Notes under the pieces: model-generated | Told to the model about the DNA's origin: nothing | Seen by the model: only the letters and a program-made list of their open reading frames with translations | The model's database searches: none | From: Actinoplanes derwentensis | Lineage (GTDB): Bacteria > Actinomycetota > Actinomycetes > Mycobacteriales > Micromonosporaceae | Reading direction: 5' to 3' | Length of the DNA stretch: 64,000 nt | NCBI RefSeq assembly: GCF_900104725.1 | Contig: NZ_LT629758.1 | Coordinates: forward strand, 7,650,001-7,714,000 | Made by a program: the position numbers and the translations under genes | Shown: positions 48,196 to 56,445 of the stretch, piece after piece | Layout of the letters: each line of letters opens with the position of its first letter | How positions within the stretch are numbered: position 1 is the stretch's first letter

Positions 48196-50088
48196 TCAGA
48201 TCTGGAGTTCCTTGATCACGGCCGACCACAGCAGCGCGGGATCCGTGTCGTCGTCCGCGTCCGCATTTCCCGCATCCGTGCTGCTCGCGTCCGGGTGCTG
48301 CGCGACCTGCTCGCGCTGGCGGCGGACGAAGCTGTACAGCCCGTCCCAACCGTCGTGGCCGGGCACGACGTGGCGGGGGTGGTAGTTGTCGCCCGCGTCG
48401 ATCAACCGAGCGGCTAGGGCGTAGTCACCGGCGGTCACGGCCTGTAAGACTCGCTCGACCACCGCGTCGGCAGCGGCCGCCCGGTCGAACGCCGCGTCGG
48501 GCTCGGGCACGAACCCAGGGTGGTCGATCGGGTTGCACTCGATGTCTACGCACTTCACGGTGTGCGCGCACACCGCGCAGCAGCCGATCCGGTCCGCCTC
48601 CTGTTTCAGCTGCACCCAGGGGCAGGTGAACAGGTGGAAGCACACCGGGCAGGTCACCCGTGCTGGTTCGAGCCCGTACACGTGGGACGAGGTGTCACCG
48701 TCGGGCAGGTCGATCCGGCCACACCAGCACGGGTTGGCGATGCCCTGCCGCCCGTTGCCGTGGTCGACCAACCTCACCGTCTCCGCCCGGACATGTCTGC
48801 GGCCCTGCGGCGCCGCATGATCAATCAGCGCCAGAGTAGGCGCGACCGTCTCGGAAGAGGACCCGTCGTGGAGCGCGATCACGTGAGACGGGCCGGGGCA
48901 GGTGTCGGGCTCCTCCATGGCCTCCCATTCGTCGCGCGCCTTCCCGCACAGCGGGCAGAACGGCAGCATGACGTAGCGGCCCCAGTAGTGGCCGCCTGTT
49001 CCTGCCTGCGGCCCGAATGCTTCCTGCTGGCATTCGGTGCACGCGGCCGGGTGCCCGTCGTGACCTTGCTCGCTGTGCCGGTAGGCGGCCACCTGCCTGC
49101 GGTAGTCGTACCGACGCCCGTAGCGCGCCCGCGTGTCGTTCCCGGCCAGGGCGAAACCGCCGTAGGCCGCCGTCCACCATCCGCCCCGACCGTCCGGCCG
49201 GTCGAGGAACCGGCTGTTGCCGTCCACGTCGACCACTCGCAGCGTGGACCCGTCGTTGGTGGACGCCTCGTTGACCTCGACGAGGCCGAATTGCACGTGC
49301 TTGACGTTGAACCCGATCGGCGGATGCTTCAACTGCCACCAGCCGTTCGCGGCCGGCGCCGCGAGTGTCTGCTCGTCGACGAGGCGCTCGACGGCCTTGA
49401 TGATCGCCTCGGCGATCTGGTGCTCCCGGGCGTAGCGCTGCTCCAGAACGCAGGTGTCGCCGACGTAGACGACCGTGTAGGTATCCTGGCATTCCAGCCG
49501 TGACGCCCGTGACTCGTACGTCAGCACCCGCACCGGCAGGATGCCCACGGTGAATCCGATCCCGTCAACGCGGCGCACCGGCGCGCTCGACCAGCCGTTT
49601 TCCGCTACCCGGCCCTCCACGACCGGCAGCCCGCTGCCCCGGCTGACCCGTTCCATCACCTCGCGGGCGTGACTGACCACCCCGTTCTCGGCGGGGTGCT
49701 TCTCCGCCGGGACCGATACGACGTGGCGGTCCAACGGGGTGGTCACCGGCGGGCGGCCCTCGCAGCTCACCAGTTCACATGCCGGGTCGCCGGCGAGGTG
49801 CGTGCACCCCTGCGGCTTCGGCGGGATGGTCACCCACGCCTGGCTCGGCACGTGCCGGACCGGCGAGTGCTTCGGACCTTGCCGGTGTTCCACTGCGGTC
49901 TCGTCCACGCCGAAATACGCAGCGATCGCCCGCGTCAGCGCGCCGGTGTCGGCCCTGCCGCCCACCAGCGGCACTCTCACGTCCGCGACCGCCTGGCCAC
50001 GGTCCCACGCCTGCCAGCGCACGCTACTGCGGTTGCGGGTCTCGTCGATCCCGACCTTGACCTGCACCTGTTCCTGCTCCTTCATCAT
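48196..50088 (-). CDS. Large hypothetical protein with several Cys clusters
   Basis: 630 residues from ATG 50088 (tandem ATG codons). The N-terminal ~70 residues form a small beta domain. Around 330-400 there are Cys pairs (AACTECQQEAFG, PFCPLCGKARDEW). Around 465-535 there are more (NPCWCGRIDL, VTCPVCFHLFTCPW, CCAVCAHTVKCVDIEC), together probably four or more zinc sites. A beta/aromatic block (RFLDRPDGRGGWWTAAYGGFAL) lies in the middle. The C-terminal ~100 residues are helical (ADAVVERVLQAVTAGDYALAARLIDAG). No family recognised; a nucleic-acid-binding role is plausible. Confidence 0.65.
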   Translation of the reverse strand: MMKEQEQVQVKVGIDETRNRSSVRWQAWDRGQAVADVRVPLVGGRADTGALTRAIAAYFGVDETAVEHRQGPKHSPVRHVPSQAWVTIPPKPQGCTHLAGDPACELVSCEGRPPVTTPLDRHVVSVPAEKHPAENGVVSHAREVMERVSRGSGLPVVEGRVAENGWSSAPVRRVDGIGFTVGILPVRVLTYESRASRLECQDTYTVVYVGDTCVLEQRYAREHQIAEAIIKAVERLVDEQTLAAPAANGWWQLKHPPIGFNVKHVQFGLVEVNEASTNDGSTLRVVDVDGNSRFLDRPDGRGGWWTAAYGGFALAGNDTRARYGRRYDYRRQVAAYRHSEQGHDGHPAACTECQQEAFGPQAGTGGHYWGRYVMLPFCPLCGKARDEWEAMEEPDTCPGPSHVIALHDGSSSETVAPTLALIDHAAPQGRRHVRAETVRLVDHGNGRQGIANPCWCGRIDLPDGDTSSHVYGLEPARVTCPVCFHLFTCPWVQLKQEADRIGCCAVCAHTVKCVDIECNPIDHPGFVPEPDAAFDRAAAADAVVERVLQAVTAGDYALAARLIDAGDNYHPRHVVPGHDGWDGLYSFVRRQREQVAQHPDASSTDAGNADADDDTDPALLWSAVIKELQI

Positions 50089-50120
50089 CGGTCCTTCGCT
50101 CGCTCGTGGGTGCTAGGCGG

Positions 50121-50165
50121 GAGGCCGGGTCGTGACGCGCCCACCGGGGACGCGACACGACCCGG
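50121..50165. other. Intercistronic stem-loop (12-bp stem)
   Basis: GGCCGGGTCGTG pairs with CACGACCCGGCC across a 21-base loop, 19 bases before the end of the sliding-clamp gene. Confidence 0.7.
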
Positions 50166-50183
50166 CCGTGGCAGTGGTGCAGG

Positions 50184-53123
50184 TCAGCCGACGCGGGCCG
50201 GAACCACGTCCGGCAGGGCCGTGAGGACGGCCCGGTCGACGGTCGCGTTGGCCGCCGTCAGGGCTCCGGCGGTCGCGAACCGGATGCGCAGCCGGTACGG
50301 CCGCTCCGCCTTCTCCACCTCGACGCTCGGCATGGCCGCGATCACGCCGTCCCGCTTGGCGTCGACCAGCCGGTCGAGCACGTCTTTGCGCAGCGCCCTC
50401 AACCGGGTTCCGGCCGGAAGCAGCCACACTCGCTCTCCGCCGGTGGTGCTCGGAGCCGTCATCCCGAACTTCGTCCAGTTCGACGTGCCAGTGGCGGCCG
50501 CAGCCGTCCGGGCCGGGGCCGGGCTGGGCACCGCAGCGGCTGCACGGCGCGGCGCGGGAACGGTGCGCTGCGGCTGCTCCGGCTTAGCGGCCGCCGGGCG
50601 GGGTGCCGTCTGCCGCGGCATCGGCGCGGCCGCCGCGGTAGGTGCTGCCGCCATCGCGGCGGCCACCGCCGCCTCGATCACCTCTTCCGGGTGCCCGGCC
50701 AGAGCCTCCCGCAGCCGCTGCGCCACCGGGTTGCCCTCGATCGGGGCCGCCTCCTGCTCACGCTCAGCCACCGTCTCCGGCCCGGTCTCCGCGCTGCCGT
50801 GCGTAAGCTCGTCGGCGGCGTCCGTCTCCTCGGTGTCGGCCACCGCCTCGGCGGCGATGTCCGCGAGCGCCTGCTTCTCGGTGTCGGCCGCGATCTCCGC
50901 CTCGACCTGCTTCGCCAGGATCGCCTCCTGGATCGTCTCCCACCCGTAGGTGAGGCCGCCGCCACGGAAGAGGTGGGCGGGGGCGTTCTGCATGCCCAGG
51001 TCGATGAGTTCGAGCGCTCCATCGAAGTCGCCCATGCTCAGCCGGTTGAACGCCTGCAACGACGTCGCCTTCGGGTCGAACTTCGGCTCACCGCCCACGA
51101 TCACCGGCGCCTGCTCCTGTGCCTTCACCTGCTCGCCTCCCACCTCGTTCACGGCCGCCGCACCCTGCGGCGGCCACACGCCCTGTGCCGTGTGCGCCGG
51201 AATGGACGCCGCGAGAGCGCACAGCTTCATCCGCTCGGCCTCCTCCGCGCTTCGCACGGCCACGTACATCCGCTTGCCGTCGGGGGTGTCGGCGACCAGC
51301 ACGCCCGTGGTCGTGTCCTCGCCGAAGACCCGGACCGCCGTCATTCCCGCTTGCACGGTCGCCTCCGTGACCATCTGCCCGCCGCTGCGGGCGGTCAGCT
51401 GAAGGACCGCCATCCACACCGGCCCGGCAGCCAACGCCGTCTGCTTGGTCTCCTTCGCCGCTGCGGCCCGGCCGCCGTGCACCTTGGCGTTGCGGGTGGT
51501 CCCGCAGACACACTTCGTGAACGGGTTGGTCTTCCTGCCGTCATCGACCGCCCGTTGGAACGGGTGCGGGGTGGTCCGGTCCGGCGCCGCCGCGCTCGGC
51601 TTCGGCACGGCGGCGCCCTGCCCGCTGATGTCCGGCTGCCCGGCCGGTTTCGCCTGCGGCCCGTCGCCCAGCATGGCGGCGCTCTCCTGAGACGCGGAGG
51701 CGTCATCGGTCGGCTCGGCCGCCGCCCCCGCCGCGTCTGCCTCGGCCGTCTCCGGGCCAGTGGTCAGCGCGGGCGGGATCGCGATGCTGTCCTTGGTCTC
51801 GCCGATCCGGATGGGCATCTGGAGGTTCGTCACGCCCGGCAGCGGCTGCCCGTCGCGGTCCAGTGGCACGGCTACGAACGGCTTGTACGGGTCGACGAAC
51901 CGCAGGCGCACCCGCTTCGACCCGGCGGTCTTGAGCGTGTCGGCCAGGTAGTCGGGGTTCGCGCCGACGACCATGCCCGCGCCCACCCTCGCCAGCGCAT
52001 CCGCCGTCTGCTGCCCGGCTTCTGCGACCTTCCGGTCGCGCACCTCCTTGGGGTCGCGGGAGTGCCTCTTGCGCGCCTGCTTCTCGGCCTCTTTGACCGC
52101 TGCCTTCACGGCCGCAGCAGTTTCCTTCGGTGTGCCCGTGACGAACGTGAAGTCGGAGAACGTCTCGCTCGCGGCCCCGTCCTCGTCGGTGCCGCCACCG
52201 ACGGTGAATGTGTCCGGCCCGAACTCCATCAGCACCGGCAGCGCCCGGGTGAGAGCGACCTGCACCCGCTCGATGGTGCTGATGAGCGAGGCCACGTCCA
52301 CGTCGACGTCGAGGACGAACGCTTTCGGCACCAGCGACGCCACCGGCGGGTAGGTGCCCCCGTCGAGCGTGCGTGTCACCACTCGCATGGTCGCGTTCTC
52401 GATGCCGAACCAGCCCGCACCGGGGCCCTTGGGGTCGTACCCGAGCGTGACGTTGGGGCTCTGGCCGATCGTCTTGGTGACCTCCGTGAGCAGCTTCGCA
52501 GGCACCAGGGCGGTGAACTTGTCGACGTCGTTGGCCCAGTCGAGGTCCCGTACGGTCACCCGGTAACGGTCGGTGGCGACCAGGTGCAGGGTCGTGCCCT
52601 CACCACGCAGGTGGATGCCGGTCAGCGACGGCAGCGTCTCGTCGGTGCCCGCGAATCTGGTCGCCTGTGCAACCTGGTCGGCCAGCGCCTTGCCGTCGAC
52701 CAGGCCCATCAGGGGCGGCATGTCCGGCCGGGTCGGGTAGTCCTCGACCGGCATCGTCGGCAGCGTGTATGTGGTCTTGCCATTGGACAGCCGTGCCTGC
52801 ACACCCTCGCCGGCGAACGCGATGGGACGGTCCTTGGCGAGCACCTTCACCCGTGTGAGCAGGTTGGCCGCGCTCACCAGCACCGTGCCGGGCTGCGTGC
52901 ACGTCGCGCCGGGGAGCGTGACCGTCCGCGACTGGTCGTAGTCGAACGCCTCGATCGTGACGGTCTCGCCGTCGCTGGTCAGGATCACGCCCGCGAGGAC
53001 GGGAACCGGCGGCTTCTTCGGGATGGCCCTGCCCACGAACGTGAGCGCGGCCAGCAGTTCTGGCTGCGGAACGACGAACGTCAGGTGGCCCTCCACGGGC
53101 GCCTGATTGTCGGTGGTGGACAT
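50184..53123 (-). CDS. DNA polymerase III beta sliding clamp with a 530-residue C-terminal extension
   Basis: 979 residues; normal clamps have ~370. Residues ~12-445 follow DnaN domain by domain: LLAALTFVGRAIPKKPPVPV and IEAFDYDQSRTV (domain 1), LADQVAQATRFAGTDETLPSL, HLVATDRYRVTVRDL (domain 2), and YLADTLKTAGSKRVRLRFVDP, PYKPFVAVP (domain 3). A Lys/Glu-rich helical insert (AAVKAAVKEAEKQARKRHSRD) interrupts domain 3. The extension has an Ala/Pro linker, a CVCGTTRNAKVHGG motif, a folded region (MVTEATVQAGMTAVRVFG, RMYVAVRSAEEAERMKL) and a last domain (SNWTKFGMTAP...RLRIRFATAGALT). The clamp would tether a polymerase or modification enzymes to DNA; the extension's role is unknown. Confidence 0.85.
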   Translation of the reverse strand: MSTTDNQAPVEGHLTFVVPQPELLAALTFVGRAIPKKPPVPVLAGVILTSDGETVTIEAFDYDQSRTVTLPGATCTQPGTVLVSAANLLTRVKVLAKDRPIAFAGEGVQARLSNGKTTYTLPTMPVEDYPTRPDMPPLMGLVDGKALADQVAQATRFAGTDETLPSLTGIHLRGEGTTLHLVATDRYRVTVRDLDWANDVDKFTALVPAKLLTEVTKTIGQSPNVTLGYDPKGPGAGWFGIENATMRVVTRTLDGGTYPPVASLVPKAFVLDVDVDVASLISTIERVQVALTRALPVLMEFGPDTFTVGGGTDEDGAASETFSDFTFVTGTPKETAAAVKAAVKEAEKQARKRHSRDPKEVRDRKVAEAGQQTADALARVGAGMVVGANPDYLADTLKTAGSKRVRLRFVDPYKPFVAVPLDRDGQPLPGVTNLQMPIRIGETKDSIAIPPALTTGPETAEADAAGAAAEPTDDASASQESAAMLGDGPQAKPAGQPDISGQGAAVPKPSAAAPDRTTPHPFQRAVDDGRKTNPFTKCVCGTTRNAKVHGGRAAAAKETKQTALAAGPVWMAVLQLTARSGGQMVTEATVQAGMTAVRVFGEDTTTGVLVADTPDGKRMYVAVRSAEEAERMKLCALAASIPAHTAQGVWPPQGAAAVNEVGGEQVKAQEQAPVIVGGEPKFDPKATSLQAFNRLSMGDFDGALELIDLGMQNAPAHLFRGGGLTYGWETIQEAILAKQVEAEIAADTEKQALADIAAEAVADTEETDAADELTHGSAETGPETVAEREQEAAPIEGNPVAQRLREALAGHPEEVIEAAVAAAMAAAPTAAAAPMPRQTAPRPAAAKPEQPQRTVPAPRRAAAAVPSPAPARTAAAATGTSNWTKFGMTAPSTTGGERVWLLPAGTRLRALRKDVLDRLVDAKRDGVIAAMPSVEVEKAERPYRLRIRFATAGALTAANATVDRAVLTALPDVVPARVG

Positions 53124-53126
53124 GGT

Positions 53127-53258
53127 TGGGGAACCTCCAGATGGGTTGCGCCCGGCCGTGCCTGACCGGGCGGAACGGGATGTCGAGCGGGTTGGCCCGG
53201 CACCACTCGACGACCACCGGCCCGCACACGGGCCGGTTGTCGCCGGGCAGCGCCGGTC
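53127..53258. repeat. ~125-bp spacer repeated at 53848-53971
   Basis: The leader between the clamp gene and the next upstream gene (starting GGGGAACCTCCAGATG and running to GTCGCCGGGCAGCGCCGGTCA) is about 85% identical to 53848-53971. Each copy contains the ribosome site of one gene and the last bases of the gene before it, plus an ACCGGCCC/GGGCCGGT hairpin. Confidence 0.75.
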
Positions 53259-53844
53259 AGTGGTGTCGGGCGTGCAGGACCAGTTGCCGGTCGGGCAGGG
53301 CCAGCACCTTCGCGAAGTCGCAGGTGGGTGTGCCTTTCACACGGATGCCCGAGCAGCCGTGGTGGCGACAGGCGTACGAGGTGAACTGGCAGTCGCAGCT
53401 GCGGTTCACGCACGTCTCGCAGCGGCCTGCCATCGCTCGAATCGCGGCCGTGTAGGTGCCCAGGCCGGGCGCGGGCAGCCATTCGCCGTCGAGGGCGAAG
53501 CCGCAGTGCCGTGCCAGGTCGACCTCGGCGCGGGTGAAGACGTCCGTCATGTCGAAGCGCCCACGCCTGCGGATGACCGCGTTCATGTCGATGCGCCGCC
53601 GGTCGATCGCGTCGCCGCTGCCGATCTCCAGACTGGGTTCGATGCGGCCGCCGGTGCGCCGACGAAGCAGACGGGCGGCCCTGCGGGCGGCGGCGGGCAG
53701 CAGCGTCCCCGGCCGTTGCGATTCGGCGACCAGACGGGCCAGGTCGACTCGCACTCGCCACGTGAAAGAGCCGATCTCCAGGTGCAGGAGATCCAGGGTG
53801 CCCGTGTCGAGGAGGGCGTACATCTGCTCGGGTGTGTCGTTCAT
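53257..53844 (-). CDS. Cys-rich protein, family member 1
   Basis: 195 residues from ATG 53844 behind GGAGG. WRVRVDLARLVAESQRPGTLLPAAARRAARLLRRRTGG is followed by an inserted segment (~75-125) and then GEWLPAPGLGTYTAAIRAMAGRCETCVNRSCDCQFTSYACRHHGC, a tail with 7 Cys and 2 His that should bind zinc. It shares both the helix and the GRCETCV tail with the next gene. Function unknown. Confidence 0.68.
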   Translation of the reverse strand: MNDTPEQMYALLDTGTLDLLHLEIGSFTWRVRVDLARLVAESQRPGTLLPAAARRAARLLRRRTGGRIEPSLEIGSGDAIDRRRIDMNAVIRRRGRFDMTDVFTRAEVDLARHCGFALDGEWLPAPGLGTYTAAIRAMAGRCETCVNRSCDCQFTSYACRHHGCSGIRVKGTPTCDFAKVLALPDRQLVLHARHH

Positions 53845-53969
53845 GGGGAACCTCCAGATGCTCACGCCCGGCCGTGCCTGGCTGGGCGGAACGGGATACC
53901 GAACGGCTGTCCGGCACCACTCGACGACCGCCGGCCCGTGCGGGGCCGGTTGTCGCCGGGCAGCGCCGG

Positions 53970-54404
53970 TCAGCGGCGACTCCGGTTTCGCGGGATCGCG
54001 GTGAGCACCGCGACGCCGGGGCAGGTGTTCGCTCGGTCCGGGGTCCGCTGGCCCCGACATCCGAGGTGCTCGCAGCCGTCGCTTCCGGCCCGGCATTCGC
54101 AGCGGGACACACACGTCTCGCAGCGGCCCGGCATCTCCGCGATCGGGACCGTGAATGCGTTCCGGTCCGTGCTCGTCCGCGCCCAGCTGCCGGTCGGCGC
54201 GTAGCCGGTCTTGCGGCGCAGCAGCCGGACCGCCTCGGTGGCGACCGCGCTCACCAGCGAGCCCCGGCTGCGGGTGATCACGCGGGCGAGGTCGACGCGG
54301 AACTGCACGGTGGCGAAGCCGACGGTCACGTGCAGGCACGGGTCGGTGTGTGGGTTGGTCAGGGTGGCCGTCCAGGCGTGGGCGGACACGGTGGCGCTGA
54401 TCAT
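53970..54404 (-). CDS. Cys-rich protein, family member 2
   Basis: 144 residues from ATG 54404 behind GGAGG. FRVDLARVITRSRGSLVSAVATEAVRLLRRKTGYAPTGSW is followed directly by FTVPIAEMPGRCETCVSRCECRAGSDGCEHLGC. It is the compact form of its neighbour, without the inserted segment, and its first half also matches the 91-residue protein at 47656-47931. First gene after operator copy 5. A stem-loop (54430-54459) lies in its leader. Confidence 0.68.
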   Translation of the reverse strand: MISATVSAHAWTATLTNPHTDPCLHVTVGFATVQFRVDLARVITRSRGSLVSAVATEAVRLLRRKTGYAPTGSWARTSTDRNAFTVPIAEMPGRCETCVSRCECRAGSDGCEHLGCRGQRTPDRANTCPGVAVLTAIPRNRSRR

Positions 54405-54525
54405 GGGGAACCTCCTGATGATGTGGCGACGCCCCTCAGCCGTGCCTGGCCGAGGGGCGATTCGTGCGGGTGGGTGAGAGTCGGAAACCGTCACGCGCCT
54501 GCCGCGTGAGTTCCGCTCGGCTCTC

Positions 54526-54544
54526 TGTCCGGAACGTCTGGACA
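54526..54544. promoter_or_regulatory. Operator-like palindrome, copy 5
   Basis: TGTCCGGAACGTCTGGACA, identical to copy 2, 122 bases upstream of the Cys-rich gene start. GATCAAATCACAAAACACC follows, an AT-rich stretch in GC-rich DNA. Confidence 0.7.
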
Positions 54545-54589
54545 AGAGCAGGGCAGGGATCAAATCACAAAACACCCAACGTGTCAAAT

Positions 54590-54889
54590 CTAGGTTCCAA
54601 TCCGCGCATACGCGCGCAACCCGCCCACACGCGCCGCGCGCGTACATGGGCACGCCGGCGACGCCCTCACGCGCGCCCGCCGCACGCGCACCGCAGTCAC
54701 GCGCGTGGACGCAAGGGTGCGCGTGGCTGATGACCAGCGGGTTCCACTCGCGCGCCTAAGCGATGCGCCGCGCGGGCACCAGTGCGACGCGCTCCACGGG
54801 CGCGCCCGCGAGCACGGCAGCGCACGCAGGCACCTCGCGCGAGCGCGCAAGACGCGCCCACCCGAGTGAATGAACGCACCGGCACGCGC
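54590..54889. other. Non-coding tract dominated by alternating C/G (CGCGCG) runs
   Basis: About 300 bases with many ACGCGCG, GCGCGC and CGTACG-like runs, for example around 54605, 54632, 54668, 54825 and 54881. No frame with a ribosome site was found. Such purine-pyrimidine alternation favours Z-DNA and strong structure. Confidence 0.6.
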
Positions 54890-55130
54890 GCGCGACCGCC
54901 TGAGAGGCTCGGAGACGGCCGTGCACGCCTGTCCGGAACGCCTGGACGTCAGGATGCGCGTGCGGCCCCCACGGACGCCCTGAGGCGGTCGCGCACACCT
55001 GCCGGGATCGGCCGAGCACACCGGCACGCACGCGACCGCCCGAGAAGCTCAGGGCAACCGTTCGCGCCTGCCCGGAGCCTGGACGTCAGGATGCGCGTGC
55101 GGCCCTCACGGACGCTCTGAGGCAGTCGTG
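54890..55130. ncRNA. Tandemly duplicated ~110-nt structured element (candidate RNA)
   Basis: Two related copies, ~137 bases apart, share GACCGCC-GAGA-GCTC, CCTGGACGTCAGGATGCGCG and ACGGACGC-CTGAGGC. In each the ends pair. Copy 1 has GCGCGACCGCCTGAG with CTGAGGCGGTCGCGC (54890-54994, 14 of 15 bp). Copy 2 (from 55031) keeps the pairing with a G-U change and one mismatch. Copy 1 contains operator copy 6 (54930-54948, TGTCCGGAACGCCTGGACG), decayed in copy 2. Strand and function unknown. Confidence 0.4.
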
Positions 55131-55149
55131 CCCCACAATCGGACACGAA

Positions 55150-55183
55150 AAAGGGCGTGCCCCCGTACGGGAGCACGCCCTTT
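55150..55183 (-). terminator. Strong intrinsic terminator
   Basis: AAAGGGCGTGC pairs with GCACGCCCTTT around CCCCGTACGGGA. On the minus strand a T5 run follows, so it ends the leftward transcript of the histone-tail-like gene and closes that unit before the structured tract. Confidence 0.85.
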
Positions 55184-55235
55184 GCGCGCTTGCGAGTGTG
55201 GGGGTACGCGCCGTGACACGTACCCCGATCGGCCG

Positions 55236-56060
55236 TTAGGCGACGCTGGCCACTGCCGCGATCATCACGGCGTCAACGTCGGTGGACACCGCCCCGCCGT
55301 CGTGGCCGTAGGCGACCAACGTGCGCCCCTCTTTGCGGACGCTCACGCCCTTGACCTTCGCCCGCGACAGCGCCTGCCGCGCGGCCTTTGCCGCAGCCGC
55401 GATGGGCACACCAGCCGCAACCGTGAGCACGCGCTCACCCTCACTGGTCACGGCCACGCCACCCGCCGTGGCCTTGCGGGTAGCGGGCTTCACCGCAGCC
55501 GGGACGGGCTTCGCCGTCGCGCCCCTGCGGGTGGCGGGCTTCGCCGTCGCGGTCTTCGCCAGCGTATTCGCCTTAGCGACCGCCGCAGCGACCGCCGCAG
55601 CGATGATCTCGGCGTCGACCCCATCCGCGACTAGTGCCGCCGTAATCGTCTCCGCCAGCGTCGCGCCGGTGACGGGCTGCACCGCAGCCGGGGCGGGCTT
55701 CGCGGCCGCCCTGCGGGTGGCGGGATTCGCCGCAGCCGTCGCACCCTTGCGGGTGGCGGGCTTCGCGATCGCGGGCTTCGCCGCCGCGCCCGTCAAGTCG
55801 ATCACGTCGACGCCGTGCTCAGCGAGCGTCATGATCACGTCATCGGCCGTGAACGCGCTGTCGGTGGTGGGCACCCAACCGCCGTTGTCGCGGTCCCACT
55901 CCCAACCGAAGCCGTGGCGGTTCATGAGCCGACGTGCCTGCCCGGGCTTCCCGTCCTCGCGGAGCCCATCGATCATCCACGGGAGGCCGGTCAGGATGGG
56001 CTGGCCGTCCGCTCGCAGGGCGAGGGTCGTGATCTTCGCGGTGGTGGTGGTTGCAGCCAT
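55236..56060 (-). CDS. Protein with DUF3560-like N-domain, Lys/Ala/Pro histone-like tail and C-terminal domain
   Basis: 274 residues from ATG 56060 (GGAGGCGCACC upstream). The N-terminal ~75 residues (RRLMNRHGFGWEWDRDNGGWVPTTDS, LAEHGVDVIDL) resemble the DUF3560 N-terminus of the protein at 27813-29750. Residues ~85-205 are repeats of KPATRKGAT/KPATRRAA, like a histone H1 or HU tail, interrupted by one helical unit (LAETITAALVADGVDAEIIAAAVAAAV). The C-terminal 70 residues (LTVAAGVPIAAAAKAARQALSRAK) form a small domain. A nucleoid-type DNA-binding role is likely. First gene of the leftward block, behind operator copy 7. Confidence 0.7.
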   Translation of the reverse strand: MAATTTTAKITTLALRADGQPILTGLPWMIDGLREDGKPGQARRLMNRHGFGWEWDRDNGGWVPTTDSAFTADDVIMTLAEHGVDVIDLTGAAAKPAIAKPATRKGATAAANPATRRAAAKPAPAAVQPVTGATLAETITAALVADGVDAEIIAAAVAAAVAKANTLAKTATAKPATRRGATAKPVPAAVKPATRKATAGGVAVTSEGERVLTVAAGVPIAAAAKAARQALSRAKVKGVSVRKEGRTLVAYGHDGGAVSTDVDAVMIAAVASVA

Positions 56061-56084
56061 GGTGCGCCTCCCTGGCGGGTGTGC

Positions 56085-56103
56085 TGTCCAGACGTTCCGG
56101 ACA
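56085..56103 (-). promoter_or_regulatory. Operator-like palindrome, copy 7
   Basis: On the minus strand TGTCCGGAACGTCTGGACA, 25 bases upstream of the start codon of the first leftward gene. The 56104-56445 gap beyond it contains only leader and promoter sequence for the two divergent genes, with a GAAAACTTTGAG... A/T-richer stretch near 56320; no gene. Confidence 0.7.
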
Positions 56104-56445
56104 GCGACGTTGCGGCCCAGACATTCCCCAGAGAGACCCAATTCTGTCAAGCCCTAGGCGGCTAATTTGTGACTCACGACACAACAAAATGCGGGCAAAG
56201 GTGTACCAAAGGTGAGGCTCGCGTATAGGCCTACGCGTACGTAGGGGCGGGGGTGCCCCTGCCCCCGCGTGTACGGGTGCCGCCCGGAAGGTTCGGCATC
56301 CCGCCGTCCGGACGGGATAGAAAACTTTGAGACCCGAAATTTTCGGGGTCAACGTGTCGCCCCGGTGGCGATCGCTAAGCGGAGACGGTTCGGGCCGGGC
56401 ATTTTTCGTTCGCGGACGCTCGTCCTAGAGTGCTCCAATAGCGGT

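Noticed and set aside
50691..53165. 824-residue frame on the plus strand
   Set aside because: Complement of the sliding-clamp gene, whose DnaN motifs are clear; the plus frame is Arg/His/Leu filler.
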